Positions 10,550-20,070 of a stretch of 27,554 nt of DNA are shown here, in pieces. Every line of letters begins with the position of its first letter. Within the stretch, counting starts at the first letter, position 1. The DNA is from a virus. The notes below the pieces were generated by a model. That model was not told the DNA's origin. It worked only from the letters and a program-made list of their open reading frames with translations, and searched no databases. Location: IMG/VR virus record IMGVR_UViG_3300042406_000532, positions 1 to 27,554 of that record; one strand, given 5' to 3'. The position numbers and the translations under genes were made by a program.

Positions 10550-13500
10550 TAAACGTATCCTCCGCTACTAGTCTGGTATGTTGTAACTTGTTCATTTTCA
10601 GATTGCACACTTGTGTTTGTTCTTGTACCTATTTCAGCAGCAGTGATCGCAGATACAATTTCTATATCATCAACTGTGGCTGCGCTAATTAAAATTTCAT
10701 CAGGATTGCTTTGTATTTCAAAAAGACTGCCAAATGCCTGACTTGTTTGTCTTGGAATGATCACAATATTTGCTAGGTCCGGAGCTACAGTATTTAAAAT
10801 ATACGTAGTAAGTTCGCCCATATAGAATCTGTCTCCAAAATCCCAATTGTTGATATCAAAGAAATCGTTGATAGCTGAAATAATTCTTACCTTGAGATCG
10901 TTATCGTTGATAGACAGATTTTGATTTTTCACAATCTTGAACACGGCTTGAAACGCAGGATCAGCCTTGGCGCCAAACAGCACTTTATATTTTACAGGAT
11001 GATATATTATGTCATCACTGATGCTTTTTATCGATGATAGCGCAGATCCAAATGTAGTTCTTAACGCTTCACTAGTAGGTGCTACTGGTTGGGTGGATGT
11101 ACCGCCTGCAAGATATGTTCTATAACTTTCATCATAACTTCTAATTAACAGATAGATATCAATGATGTTGCTAGAGGAAGGATCTATTCTTCTATCTACA
11201 CTAGCGTTGTGTATATATTGAAACTTGAGATTTCTCCTACCCAATACTGCAGAATATTCGCTGGCGATGTCCAGGGTATTAGTTGTTCGATTTACTCGTT
11301 TAATTACATTTTCACCAATATCATAAAAATAAATCAATTGTTGATCAGGATATGATACAACATCTGTAAAATCTATGTTGTCTTGTTTATCTCTAATTAA
11401 TATAAGATCTGTAGAGTTATCAATTAGTGTGCTGATTCTAGTACCGTAGATATCGTTGGTAGCTTGAAAAAATAAAAAATTTAAATCTGTATCAACGCCT
11501 ACTATATTTTCAAATGCTTCAGGATTATCTATAACTCCGTCATCGTCAGAGTCTCTAAAACTTAGTTTGATTTCACTGGTGCTTTCGTAGCCGTCGCTGA
11601 ATTTTATTGTATCGCTGATTTCAAAAGGAAAATCTTGAATCAGTTGCGTGACAAAATCTTTGCTGGTATTGACCCCTAGAACCTTGATTTGATCTTTTAC
11701 TACTAACCCCAATTGATCATTATAACGTTTTTCATTTGAGTCAAAGTAAAATCTATTCTGATTAACACTACCAAAAATATAACCAAGCTTTCTAATTCTC
11801 ACTGTGTAACTGTCAGGCTGTTTGACAAATGCCACTATCCAAGAACTATCTATATTTGTATTTGTAGTATCTCCTGCCTTGCCAAGAATAAAATCATCTA
11901 CAAGATTTAAATTGTTACTGGTCACTAGTTTCCACTGCGATTCAGAAGATTCATAACGCAATCCAAAATTTTGATTTTCAAAAACTTGATTAACTATTTC
12001 TGTTTCTAATGCCGTAGGTAAGTCATTGATAAATCTTGGCAGGATTCGTGTAGCAATTGCACCTGTTGGCACTACAATATTCAACAATATAGGACCAAGA
12101 CCTTTGACATAGCGGCCGTCGCCGGAAACTTTGATAATTTTTGCCCAGATATAATCTGTTTGATCTGCGTCATTGACATCAGCTGGAACAATTTTTCCTT
12201 TTTTAAATCTACTGCCTGCAGGGGCTGTAAATTTCACAGTTGCGTTAGTCAACACATATTTTAGGTTACTAGTTGAATATGCACCTACCAACAACTGTGA
12301 GTTATCTACCACATTTTTAAAATAGCCTGTGCTGGTCGCTGTGGAAATAGACTGCCATACTGTGTTGGTATCTGTGAAAAGTATTTTATCAAACTTGGTA
12401 AAATAAAAATTGTAAATTTCTGCGTCAGTAAAAACTGGTTCTATGCTGCGTCTAAGAAAGTTAATGATGTCTATTCTACTGGTAAATTTAAATGACAATA
12501 CTGACTCGTCTTCTTTTTTATAAAGATATCCGTCGTCACCAAATACATTTATACTGCTGTATTTTCCTGTGGCATCAATGATGTCAAAATTTCTGCTGAT
12601 GCCGCTGCTGGTTCTGTTGACTGATTTTATTTTTACAATGTTTTGCGATCCTAACAAAGGAGCAAGATTGTAATCTTCTGCAGTGATCATTCTATTCTGA
12701 GTGTAATACACTGCTGGCGCATTTGCTCGGATGGTGTCTATGTCTTCTGATGCTGCCGAGTTTGCTACAGTGCTCTGTAAAGCCAACCCTATAGTTAGTG
12801 TATGTTCAACATTATTTTTGTTTCTGTATAATACAGAAATATTAATACCTCTTAATTCGTTGGGATATATGGTATACGATAAACCATTGCTGGTTCTATA
12901 AAATACTCTAAATGCCCCTTGCGGCAGATTTCCGTAAACACCGTCCGCAAACACAAGATCAATATTGTCATTTTCTTTGGTGTTGATAGCATATATGTTG
13001 CGTATGTCTTGTGTTACGCTGTTATATGCAATATTATTGCCTACTAGCGATGACACCTTGGTCCATTCTTCCAGTTGGGCACCTTGCGAATTAAGAGAAA
13101 ATAACCACACATCGTCATTGTTGATATTACCTGCGTCCACTGCAATTTTTTCGTTGGTAGTTGGTACATCTATAGAAAAATCTGCTAGTTCCAAGCTACC
13201 TTGCTTGAACTGTATAAAAAATCCTGTGTTAGCACTACCTGGTCCGGATCCATCATTTTTATATATAAATCCCAATTGGTTACCCGGAACTGGAGGCTCT
13301 TCATAGATATTTTCACTGTTCTTGAAAGATGTGCTGACTATTTCAAAATTTACACTTCTACTAGCCACAGTCTTAGTAAACGAGAACAAAGGAACATCTG
13401 TGCCCACAGTTCGGAATCTATATTGCTCAGTAGGAATACCTTGGATAATCGCGGATCCTTGGCTGCGACCAAATTCTGTGTTGTCGGCCATGGCACTGTT

Positions 13501-13980
13501 CAACACAGTGAGAAATTGTTCTAGCCAGTTAGTATTGGTAGGGTCGTTCCAGGTTATCAACTGTTGAGCAAGATTCTTGCCATTACTGTCGACGATAGTA
13601 TCAGTGGTAGATACTGAAACAAATTTTAAAAGTCCGCTGGCGGCTGCGGTACGTTTGGCATTGTAACTGAGCATGCGAGCAATACGCAGCACACTTTCTT
13701 TGGTTTCTGCTAGCTCAATAAAGTTTTCACGGCTGGCAAGATCTATGCGGAATGCCAGACTCTGACCTAAGAACGCCACAGCATCAATCAATGCCATGTA
13801 TTCTGATGATTCTATGTAGTCGTTGAAATCTTCTGGGTAGTTTTCACGTAGGTACGTGATAATAACCCTGCGCAGATTTTCAAAGTCGTAGCTGCGGAAA
13901 TCCGCGTTTTTAAAGGTCTGATATATCCTGGTCCAATCTTGATTCAGTATGAGATTGTTTTGTCTGCTAGTTGTAGTCAT
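10549..13980 (-). CDS. 6: Baseplate wedge subunit gp6 (Baseplate_J-like)
   Basis: At 1,143 aa this is much longer than T4 gp6 (about 660 aa). The N-terminus shows the conserved wedge pattern: a YPEDFNDYIESSEYMALIDA stretch near residue 50, then AFLGQSLAFRIDLASRENF and ESVLRIARMLSYNAKR before residue 115. This is characteristic of gp6 in T4-like marine phages. Near residue 430 comes the baseplate-J-like segment (APAVYYTQNRMITAEDYN). The C-terminal part (YHPVKYKVLFGAKADP onward, with NDFFDINNWDFGDRFYMGEL) also matches the family. In T4, gp6 dimers form the ring that holds the six wedges together around the hub. The ATG is preceded by AAGGGT. The stop overlaps the start of the giant downstream gene by one base. 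The extra central length is probably additional beta domains. Confidence 0.9.
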   Translation of the reverse strand: MTTTSRQNNLILNQDWTRIYQTFKNADFRSYDFENLRRVIITYLRENYPEDFNDYIESSEYMALIDAVAFLGQSLAFRIDLASRENFIELAETKESVLRIARMLSYNAKRTAAASGLLKFVSVSTTDTIVDSNGKNLAQQLITWNDPTNTNWLEQFLTVLNSAMADNTEFGRSQGSAIIQGIPTEQYRFRTVGTDVPLFSFTKTVASRSVNFEIVSTSFKNSENIYEEPPVPGNQLGFIYKNDGSGPGSANTGFFIQFKQGSLELADFSIDVPTTNEKIAVDAGNINNDDVWLFSLNSQGAQLEEWTKVSSLVGNNIAYNSVTQDIRNIYAINTKENDNIDLVFADGVYGNLPQGAFRVFYRTSNGLSYTIYPNELRGINISVLYRNKNNVEHTLTIGLALQSTVANSAASEDIDTIRANAPAVYYTQNRMITAEDYNLAPLLGSQNIVKIKSVNRTSSGISRNFDIIDATGKYSSINVFGDDGYLYKKEDESVLSFKFTSRIDIINFLRRSIEPVFTDAEIYNFYFTKFDKILFTDTNTVWQSISTATSTGYFKNVVDNSQLLVGAYSTSNLKYVLTNATVKFTAPAGSRFKKGKIVPADVNDADQTDYIWAKIIKVSGDGRYVKGLGPILLNIVVPTGAIATRILPRFINDLPTALETEIVNQVFENQNFGLRYESSESQWKLVTSNNLNLVDDFILGKAGDTTNTNIDSSWIVAFVKQPDSYTVRIRKLGYIFGSVNQNRFYFDSNEKRYNDQLGLVVKDQIKVLGVNTSKDFVTQLIQDFPFEISDTIKFSDGYESTSEIKLSFRDSDDDGVIDNPEAFENIVGVDTDLNFLFFQATNDIYGTRISTLIDNSTDLILIRDKQDNIDFTDVVSYPDQQLIYFYDIGENVIKRVNRTTNTLDIASEYSAVLGRRNLKFQYIHNASVDRRIDPSSSNIIDIYLLIRSYDESYRTYLAGGTSTQPVAPTSEALRTTFGSALSSIKSISDDIIYHPVKYKVLFGAKADPAFQAVFKIVKNQNLSINDNDLKVRIISAINDFFDINNWDFGDRFYMGELTTYILNTVAPDLANIVIIPRQTSQAFGSLFEIQSNPDEILISAATVDDIEIVSAITAAEIGTRTNTSVQSENEQVTTYQTSSGGYV

Positions 13981-13990
13981 ACCAATATTT

Positions 13991-13996
13991 ACCCTT
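13991..13996 (-). promoter_or_regulatory. Ribosome binding site of gp6
   Basis: The minus strand reads AAGGGT ten bases before the gp6 ATG, inside the 29-base gap after gp25. This is the only junction in the baseplate operon with a real intergenic gap, and it supports 13980 as the gp6 start. Confidence 0.6.
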
Positions 13997-14009
13997 AAAA
14001 ATAAACTGC

Positions 14010-14447
14010 TTAGTTAATCACACTGTTGTTTTTGTCAAAGTTCAAGGTCATGCGTTCATTGATGTTAAACGGAATATACACCAAATCTGCTTGAATACGC
14101 ATGCCTTGATCTGTGCTGTCTATGTTGATTTCAGTGACTGCAAATCTCGGATCATAGTTGATGATAGCTTCTACATCCTTGGCTATGATTTCTTTGACAT
14201 CTGGAGTAAATGGTTCAAACAGCATGTCCCAGATCACTGTGCCGAATTCCGGATTTTCCAGTTTTTCGCCTTTGCGAATATAAAAATGATTGATCAAATC
14301 CTGTTTGACAAGATTGATATCGTATAGCTTAAAGTTCTTATTAGCTTCAGTAGAGCTGAATCCTTTATAGGTGAACTGACCTTGATTCTGCGTTACCGTA
14401 GCAGAACGCTGCGCTGCTGTTTGTTGGTTGTATAGTCTTGTGGCCAT
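14010..14447 (-). CDS. 25: Baseplate wedge subunit gp25 (GPW/gp25 family)
   Basis: The protein is 145 aa, close to T4 gp25 (132 aa). The hallmark of the GPW/gp25 family is visible at residues 58-80: RKGEKLENPEFGTVIWDMLF followed by EPF. Further along are DPRFAV (99-104) and a C-terminal strand rich in hydrophobic residues. These proteins sit in the inner baseplate and contact the first sheath ring, and they are thought to start sheath polymerisation and contraction; close relatives occur in contractile injection systems and type VI secretion (TssE). The ATG lies three bases after the gp5 stop, and gp6 follows after 29 bases, the usual gp25-gp6 pairing. No truncation or odd residue is seen. 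Confidence 0.93.
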   Translation of the reverse strand: MATRLYNQQTAAQRSATVTQNQGQFTYKGFSSTEANKNFKLYDINLVKQDLINHFYIRKGEKLENPEFGTVIWDMLFEPFTPDVKEIIAKDVEAIINYDPRFAVTEINIDSTDQGMRIQADLVYIPFNINERMTLNFDKNNSVIN

Positions 14448-14450
14448 GTT

Positions 14451-16046
14451 TTAGGTGTCCCTGTCAGTTTTATCTGGAGTTAATAATTGCGGTGCTCTAT
14501 GTTCATGCAAGGCCCAAGGCTCATGCATGGGTATGCGTTTCATGAAGCTTTTTACAATGCCGGCTTGGTAACGCTTGTCCCAACCTGCTGTGGTGCTAGT
14601 GGCTAAATTGTCTCTGAGATCATAGGGTCTTACAAAGTCAGCAGCCTCGGCAGTTTCTGCGTTTGTAGGACCGTTAAAAAATATTTTAGTACCGTTGACT
14701 TTGACTTCTGCGCCACTACCTAGATTGATATCTGAAGTGGAGCTAATTTTAGTTTCTGCTCCGGATGCAATATCTAGATCGTTGTTGGTGGATATTTTAG
14801 TCTTGGCTCCGACTAATATATCTAGGTTAGCACCCACTGTGAGTTTAGAATCATTGTTGATTAAAAATTCCATGTCTGTGGCAATTTCTACGTGCCACTT
14901 ACCTGATTCAGTTCTCATATTAATATTTCTACCTGCTTCTAGATTTATATCTCGAGCAGCACGTATGTTGAGATCTTGCTGTGTATGCACACTGATGCTG
15001 TCTTGTGCATAGACATCGATCTTACCGTTGCTGGTAAGTTCTATCCATGCTGTGCCACGAGCATTGGCAATATAGATTAGATCTTCTGAGTTGTGCATCA
15101 GGATCTGATGCCCAGTTCTTGTTCTTACTCTAAAATATTCACTAGCAGGGATCGTTGCAGATCCTGTATCACCTTTTTTCTGATTAGTAGGATCTAAAAG
15201 ATCGATGTATTTCACTGGACCTTCTGCTGCAGATTTTTCTCTGTGAAATCTATCATTGCCGTCATCCATGACCAACTGTGTGCCACCTAATCTACTCACT
15301 GGCACAGTAGCCTGACTGTCTGATTTGCCTATCTGTTGTTTTTTAGCACTGGTTCTGCGATCAAGCGGGCCCGGAGTAGAAATACCAAACACCATGCTAG
15401 GAGCTTCTCGTCTCGGTGAACTTGTATTGAATCCTCTAACATCATCCTCTAATAGGCCTTGTTCAAGAAATCTATCTGCTATAGGATGAACCACTCTAGG
15501 ATATTTTTCTGGATCAATTTCCTGTGTGTCGCCATTGATGCGTTTGTTGATTTCAGCCACAGGCAAGGGCAATGTAGTATTACCATATCTTTTTTTATCT
15601 TCAGCATCTAAACTGTTTACAGTGCTGCTAGCTATGGCTGGTACCATGTGATTGATGTTGATGCCAGGTACGCAGGCAAACCAATAACCTGCTGCAGGAT
15701 CGCCATTGACAAACAATACCAACACATTAACACCAACATCCGGCGGTACAAACCACATGCCGTATGATTTCTGTGTGTCGCTGAACCCGTCAATGGTTGA
15801 CTTTGATCCATCGTTGTTTCCCATGAATTCAAATGGAGTATAACCGAAAAACGGCGATGCGTATTTCACAATAAAAGTTTGACTGTCGTCACCTGATGCG
15901 TTTGACTGATCTTTCAATAAGGTAACTTCGATAGATCCCATGAAGGAAGGGTCAAGATGACTAATAACTCGGGCGATGTATATGCCCGTGGTTAATCCAC
16001 CGCTTCTGCCTTCATCATCAACCGACGGTCTTGATAATTCTGCCAT
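14451..16046 (-). CDS. 5: gp5-like baseplate central spike protein (VgrG-like; no lysozyme domain seen)
   Basis: The protein is 531 aa, against 575 aa for T4 gp5. Residues about 18-135 look like the OB-fold of gp5/VgrG: GIYIARVISHLDP, then GSIEVTLLKD, then YGMWFVPPDVGVNVLVLFVN and GYWFACVPG. After a linker the segment 250-345 (SRLGGTQLVMDD, TRTGHQILMHNSEDLIYIAN) leads into a run of short beta repeats at about 340-457 (IDVYAQD, ISVHTQQ, LNIRAAR, INLEAGR and so on), the expected triple-stranded beta-helix spike. T4 gp5 carries a lysozyme domain between OB-fold and helix; here residues 140-250 are short, proline-rich and show no lysozyme motif that I recognise. The start overlaps the upstream stop as TAATG. 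The spike would plug the tail tube and pierce the outer membrane. Confidence 0.88.
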   Translation of the reverse strand: MAELSRPSVDDEGRSGGLTTGIYIARVISHLDPSFMGSIEVTLLKDQSNASGDDSQTFIVKYASPFFGYTPFEFMGNNDGSKSTIDGFSDTQKSYGMWFVPPDVGVNVLVLFVNGDPAAGYWFACVPGININHMVPAIASSTVNSLDAEDKKRYGNTTLPLPVAEINKRINGDTQEIDPEKYPRVVHPIADRFLEQGLLEDDVRGFNTSSPRREAPSMVFGISTPGPLDRRTSAKKQQIGKSDSQATVPVSRLGGTQLVMDDGNDRFHREKSAAEGPVKYIDLLDPTNQKKGDTGSATIPASEYFRVRTRTGHQILMHNSEDLIYIANARGTAWIELTSNGKIDVYAQDSISVHTQQDLNIRAARDINLEAGRNINMRTESGKWHVEIATDMEFLINNDSKLTVGANLDILVGAKTKISTNNDLDIASGAETKISSTSDINLGSGAEVKVNGTKIFFNGPTNAETAEAADFVRPYDLRDNLATSTTAGWDKRYQAGIVKSFMKRIPMHEPWALHEHRAPQLLTPDKTDRDT

Positions 16047-18457
16047 TAATTTTGTCCTAGATCTCGATAATATCTAAAGCCCACTCTTCGTTGGGGTTGA
16101 TTAGATGTAGTGGTTGGTTGAGCGCCTGTGCTAGAGGATGCAGTGTCAGCTCCGACTGTAGTGCTAGAAGAACTGCTGTCGACCAGTGATGTTTTCGGTG
16201 GTTCTTTGTCGCCTATTTCTATGGCTGGCACATCTGCTTTGTCTACCACTGATGCTTTGTCTCCAGTAATAGTTTCATTGACCTCTGGTCCTTGTGGTCC
16301 AGGCATTCTAATACATTTCAATTTTTGTTTCCAATTTCCATCATTGAATTGATTTTCACAGCTGACAACCCTATATATACCACCAAATGGGCTTTCCTTT
16401 CCTGCTATTGAAAAATCATATAGCCCAGTTAATGTGTTTACATCAGCTGGAGTTCTAAATGTCATGTAGATATAGACGTTGCCGCTTTCATAGTTCATAG
16501 TGCCATCGTCTGTTATCTGAGCTGTAGGAGAAGCAGCCCCTACAAAATAATTACTCATTCCTGAATCTATCAACCAATAAGGATCACCAAGTATTTCAAG
16601 ATTTACCGTGACCATGTCAGCACTGCTGCCACTGATAAACGCTTCTTGAAAATTCTCCGCAACATTCTGTTCAACAGTTTTGTATTCAGATCCACCTTTG
16701 AATCCTTTTAATAGTCTAGGATCACGTTTTGGTCTAGCTCTACCAGTTTGTGCAGACTGCACTTCTGCAGCCTGTCCTTTGCCTGTTTTAGTAGAAGAAT
16801 TTTTTGTTTCAGATGCGTTTTGATCTTGTGTGGCAGTTTTAGCAGCCTCGGCTTCTGGTTTAGGATTTGCTCCTGCATAAAATAAATTATTGATGTCAAT
16901 ACTGAAACTAAGGATATCTACATTTTGTCCGGTATAGATATATTGATATTCTTTGACTACATCTTTCATCAGTTCCGCATACCCCACTGGTGCGGAAGTG
17001 GCGTTGGCAAATATGCTTTGATGAACTAGATACGGCACCACTCTGTAAGTGATCCTTTTTGCATAATCGCCTGTGAGCGTATCAGGTTTTAACAATTCTA
17101 TCTGCACATCTAGCTTAAACCACTTGATAAATCCCTGCGGTGTGAGATTTTTTGGCTCTAAGGCATCAGTGGCATATTCTGAGCTGAGAATAACTTGATT
17201 TATGATTGCTGTCAATGACTGACTCTGTCCAAATTGAAAGGCTCGGGTTTTTGGATCTATGGTCATTCCTTCTCTTTTTAAAACACCTGTTTTTTCGTCG
17301 AATTGATCGCCGGCTCGTTTGAAAATAGCTCTACCACCAGAACTTTGGTCAAAGCCTAGACTGGCAGAGGCTATGCTGTTCTGATCTAGTAGCTGTGGAT
17401 CGATTTTGATCATAGAGGTTTTGACCTCAGCTTTTTTATTTTCCACAGCATTTGGATCTACTGTGGCTTTTTTTATTTCTGATTGATTGCCTGCTGAACT
17501 TTGCCAGTCACTGGACAGTATAGGAAACTGTATGACATATTCATCTGTTTCAGTAATCTTTCCTTCGGCCTTGAGTTTTTTTTCGTTATTGTTGAGATAT
17601 GCTACAAGACTGCCTTCGCTGCCTGATAACAGATCAAATACATGGCCTTTGCCGCTAGCAAATATTTTTACATCACTGTAAGTGGTGTTGATAGTATCAG
17701 AAAATCCCTGATGGTTATATGGGATGGCTTCTACCTTGTATACACTGCCGCTTTCATTGACCGTGAACTTGGTAGACGATAGTTTCATTACAAAATACTT
17801 GGGTTTTATCTGAGACAAATTCTGCCCTAGTTCATTGAATCCTTGAATGTCCATGCGTAACACAAACGGTGCGTTGTCTAGATAACTAAGGTATCCTGCT
17901 TTTACTGCGGCATTCTGCATGCTTTGTAACAGCAGTCCCATAGAATGTGGTTCGATTATATCAAATGAAAATTTAACAGCATTGCTGTTACCTGTGGCTT
18001 CATTGGCTCCTATCACTGTCTGCATTACAAAGTTGTTAATGTAGTATTCTGGACTGCCAAAAAATGTCGCTACTCTGTCTGCGTCAAACCGTCCTCCAGA
18101 TGAAAACACTATATTTTTCAAAGCTGATGGATTATTTCTATACGATTTCGGATCATTGAATTGTTCGGAAGTCAAACAAGCAAATGTCCATAGCACATTA
18201 TTGCTGACAAACACTTCCATGGGGTTGCGAACCAATGCGGGCAGATTTTTCTTGGCCGACGCAGCTGTGGTGTTTGATTTTGTTTCTTGATTAGATTTAC
18301 CATTTTCCAACACATCAGAGGCTCGTGCTGGCACCTCAAGAGTTTTTCTCACGGCGGTACCTATGCTGAGAACGCTGTTAGTAAATTCTTCAATAGATCG
18401 AGTGCCGTCTGGTTTAAAAACTAACTCTTTACCTGCAGGAATAAATCTTGCTACCAT
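16046..18457 (-). CDS. Probable baseplate hub protein (gp27 position), 803 aa
   Basis: I do not recognise this by a signature motif, but its place between gp53 and the gp5 spike and its segments fit the hub that carries the spike. Residues about 85-260 contain a structural domain (VSNNVLWTFACLTSEQFNDP, SPEYYINNFVMQTVIG, FVLRMDIQGFNELG, KYFVMKLSSTKFTVNESG). A second domain near 430-540 follows (YVIQF... and YRVVPYLVHQ). After a low-complexity, Gln/Ser/Thr/Lys-rich linker (about 545-595) comes MVTVNLEILGDPYWLIDSG, and near residue 715 GIYRVVSCENQFNDGNWKQK. The latter resembles the closing strand of hub proteins of contractile tails. T4 gp27 is only about 390 aa. The start follows an AGGAG site and abuts the gp53 stop; the end overlaps gp5. 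Structural role is likely, hub identity tentative. Confidence 0.6.
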   Translation of the reverse strand: MVARFIPAGKELVFKPDGTRSIEEFTNSVLSIGTAVRKTLEVPARASDVLENGKSNQETKSNTTAASAKKNLPALVRNPMEVFVSNNVLWTFACLTSEQFNDPKSYRNNPSALKNIVFSSGGRFDADRVATFFGSPEYYINNFVMQTVIGANEATGNSNAVKFSFDIIEPHSMGLLLQSMQNAAVKAGYLSYLDNAPFVLRMDIQGFNELGQNLSQIKPKYFVMKLSSTKFTVNESGSVYKVEAIPYNHQGFSDTINTTYSDVKIFASGKGHVFDLLSGSEGSLVAYLNNNEKKLKAEGKITETDEYVIQFPILSSDWQSSAGNQSEIKKATVDPNAVENKKAEVKTSMIKIDPQLLDQNSIASASLGFDQSSGGRAIFKRAGDQFDEKTGVLKREGMTIDPKTRAFQFGQSQSLTAIINQVILSSEYATDALEPKNLTPQGFIKWFKLDVQIELLKPDTLTGDYAKRITYRVVPYLVHQSIFANATSAPVGYAELMKDVVKEYQYIYTGQNVDILSFSIDINNLFYAGANPKPEAEAAKTATQDQNASETKNSSTKTGKGQAAEVQSAQTGRARPKRDPRLLKGFKGGSEYKTVEQNVAENFQEAFISGSSADMVTVNLEILGDPYWLIDSGMSNYFVGAASPTAQITDDGTMNYESGNVYIYMTFRTPADVNTLTGLYDFSIAGKESPFGGIYRVVSCENQFNDGNWKQKLKCIRMPGPQGPEVNETITGDKASVVDKADVPAIEIGDKEPPKTSLVDSSSSSTTVGADTASSSTGAQPTTTSNQPQRRVGFRYYRDLGQN

Positions 18458-18757
18458 TTATACTCCTAAAAACTTTGAAAGGTTTGTTTTTTTAGGCAGG
18501 TATATCACAGTTCCTGGTTCAAAATCGTATATGGGGTCTTTGATCACACTCATGTTTCTTTGCACAAACACCCACCACAGTTTGGCGTTACCGTAGACAT
18601 CGTATGCCAACAGATCTGGACGATGTCTATATTGATTTTCGATCACATATCTAAAATCGTCTGGTTCGGACGGCACCGGTCTAATCTCTAAGAGATCAAG
18701 ATAAAAATTATTCTGCCTAGTATCAGACCAGGGACTGGTTTTTGCGTATTTGGCCAT
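18458..18757 (-). CDS. 53: Baseplate wedge subunit gp53 (short form)
   Basis: The protein is 99 aa, about half of T4 gp53 (196 aa) but similar to the short forms I associate with marine T4-like phages. Visible landmarks are SPWSDTRQNNFYLDLLEIRP near the N-terminus, the ENQYRHRPDLLAYDVYGNAK block at about 40-60, WWVFVQRN, and the closing DPIYDFEPGTVIYLPKK. That last part resembles the LysM-like end of gp53. gp53 joins neighbouring wedges around the hub in T4. The start overlaps the gp48 stop (TAATG), and the stop abuts the ATG of the next gene (TAAATG). Confidence 0.85.
   Translation of the reverse strand: MAKYAKTSPWSDTRQNNFYLDLLEIRPVPSEPDDFRYVIENQYRHRPDLLAYDVYGNAKLWWVFVQRNMSVIKDPIYDFEPGTVIYLPKKTNLSKFLGV
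18463..18467 (-). promoter_or_regulatory. Ribosome binding site of the 803-aa hub gene
   Basis: The minus strand reads AGGAG, five bases before the ATG at 18457, inside the last codons of gp53. It is the best Shine-Dalgarno in the operon and fixes the start of the hub gene. Confidence 0.75.
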
Positions 18758-20022
18758 TAGATGTATCCCACCTGCCCTTCACCGGACATTTTGCCTCTAG
18801 CATAGTCTTGTAAGTTGAATTTTCTCAGTCCTTGTCTACTGTATACAGGTGCCACACTGACTGTGATAGTGCTCAACACTGGCACCCAAGTGTACTTGCC
18901 GTTGTTGAAAGGATCACATTTGATATAGTTTACATCGTCTTTGAAATCCACTGAGAATGATTTTATAATCACAGGAACCTTGTCAAACACATGACTACCG
19001 TAACCTGTGAGATTACAAATGATAGGTGGATTGCCTGCAAGGTCACCTTGCCCAAAAAACATCTTAGTAGCTGTTTTAAAAAATGTAGTTGCTGCTATCC
19101 AATAGGCACCGTCTGTGGCAGTTTCGCAGCTGAACTCACCGCTGATCGATATATCATCAACCACACTGTTTTTATAACTGTATTGAGAATAGTTGGCATG
19201 AGTTATAGGTATGGTATTGTATTCTGCCTTGGTGCTGACAGTGATGCTAGGCATGTATGGCCATACCACACCGCCAGTTTGTTTGAGAACTCCGAATAAC
19301 GGACTATTAAAAGTATTCCATTCACAATTTATACGCACTCGCCAATCATCCTTGGATCCTGCTTTCAACTGTATAGCCTGCCCTTGTGGTGCAAACACTT
19401 CTGCCCCTTTGGGTATGTTGATGCCTCGCTTGAGACTAAGTATATTGTTGAGCATGCCTGCTGCTCCACTGATCTCACCGGCAGCTTTCATTAATCCACC
19501 TGCAAGATTGCCACCAGTAAGTTTGTTAATTGTTCCGGAGATATCTGCTGCTATGTTACTCGTCGAACCTGCAACTGTTCTTAGTTTATCAACTGCACCT
19601 CCCACAGCACTTTGTATGGTATTGTTACCACCCATAGCACTGGCGCTGAAGTTTTTTGCACCTCCTGCTAACTGGTTTAATCCTGATTTAAATCCGCCAG
19701 ATAGATCAGAAACCTTGTCGTCAAGTTTGAGTTTGTCCGTGACAGAAGTAGCGTCTTGCAGAGATGCTTGTCCTTCATTAGTGGCCTGGCTGATGTTTTC
19801 TGAAATACCTGCTACCAGTTGTGAAAAAGGAGCCACAGGATTACTGCCGGGCCCCGAAGATGGTGCTTTATCGCCGCCGAATCCAAATGCCGCTGTTAAT
19901 TTTTCATTAAGTGCGCGATTGTTGGACACTTGTGCAGCGGTGATGCTATCGGGTTTGCCACTCTTTGCATTTATGCTAGCGGCTTCCTCTTCCGGCGTGT
20001 TGGGATAAGTCTTACGAGCCAT
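18757..20022 (-). CDS. 48: Baseplate tail-tube cap gp48/gp54-like protein
   Basis: The protein is 421 aa; T4 gp48 is 364 aa. The first 200 residues are low in complexity (Ala/Gly/Ser/Asn-rich, repeated AGG and AxG segments) and probably flexible or coiled. The conserved domain is C-terminal: WRVRINCEWNTFNSPLFGVL, GGVVWPYMPSITVSTKAEYN, SYKNSVVDDISISGEFSCET, YWIAATTFFKTATKMFFGQG, then the fold typical of tube-related proteins. gp48 and gp54 are homologous to the tail-tube protein and form the platform on which the tube grows, so gp48 versus gp54 is not fully separable here; being first in the baseplate operon favours gp48. An AAGGA site lies 12 bases before the ATG and a late promoter lies 28 bases before it. 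Confidence 0.8.
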   Translation of the reverse strand: MARKTYPNTPEEEAASINAKSGKPDSITAAQVSNNRALNEKLTAAFGFGGDKAPSSGPGSNPVAPFSQLVAGISENISQATNEGQASLQDATSVTDKLKLDDKVSDLSGGFKSGLNQLAGGAKNFSASAMGGNNTIQSAVGGAVDKLRTVAGSTSNIAADISGTINKLTGGNLAGGLMKAAGEISGAAGMLNNILSLKRGINIPKGAEVFAPQGQAIQLKAGSKDDWRVRINCEWNTFNSPLFGVLKQTGGVVWPYMPSITVSTKAEYNTIPITHANYSQYSYKNSVVDDISISGEFSCETATDGAYWIAATTFFKTATKMFFGQGDLAGNPPIICNLTGYGSHVFDKVPVIIKSFSVDFKDDVNYIKCDPFNNGKYTWVPVLSTITVSVAPVYSRQGLRKFNLQDYARGKMSGEGQVGYI

Positions 20023-20050
20023 TTTGAGCAGATTTCCTTGTCATATAGAC

Positions 20051-20059
20051 TATTTATTA
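20051..20059 (-). promoter_or_regulatory. T4-type late promoter driving the baseplate operon
   Basis: The minus strand reads TAATAAATA, one base off the T4 late consensus TATAAATA over its last eight positions. It starts 28 bases before the gp48 ATG. The same nonamer, with exactly the same 28-base distance to the ATG, precedes the gene at 24929. The sigma factor for such sites, gp55, is encoded divergently next door. Confidence 0.7.
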
Positions 20060-20070
20060 TGATAAAAATG

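Noticed and set aside
12965-13567. Overlapping plus-strand ORFs of 81-113 codons
   Set aside because: They are antisense shadows of gp6, overlap each other in different frames and have no ribosome sites.
19211-20008. 265-aa plus-strand ORF
   Set aside because: It lies entirely antisense to the low-complexity part of gp48, whose codon composition keeps the opposite frame open. No ribosome site or recognisable domain.
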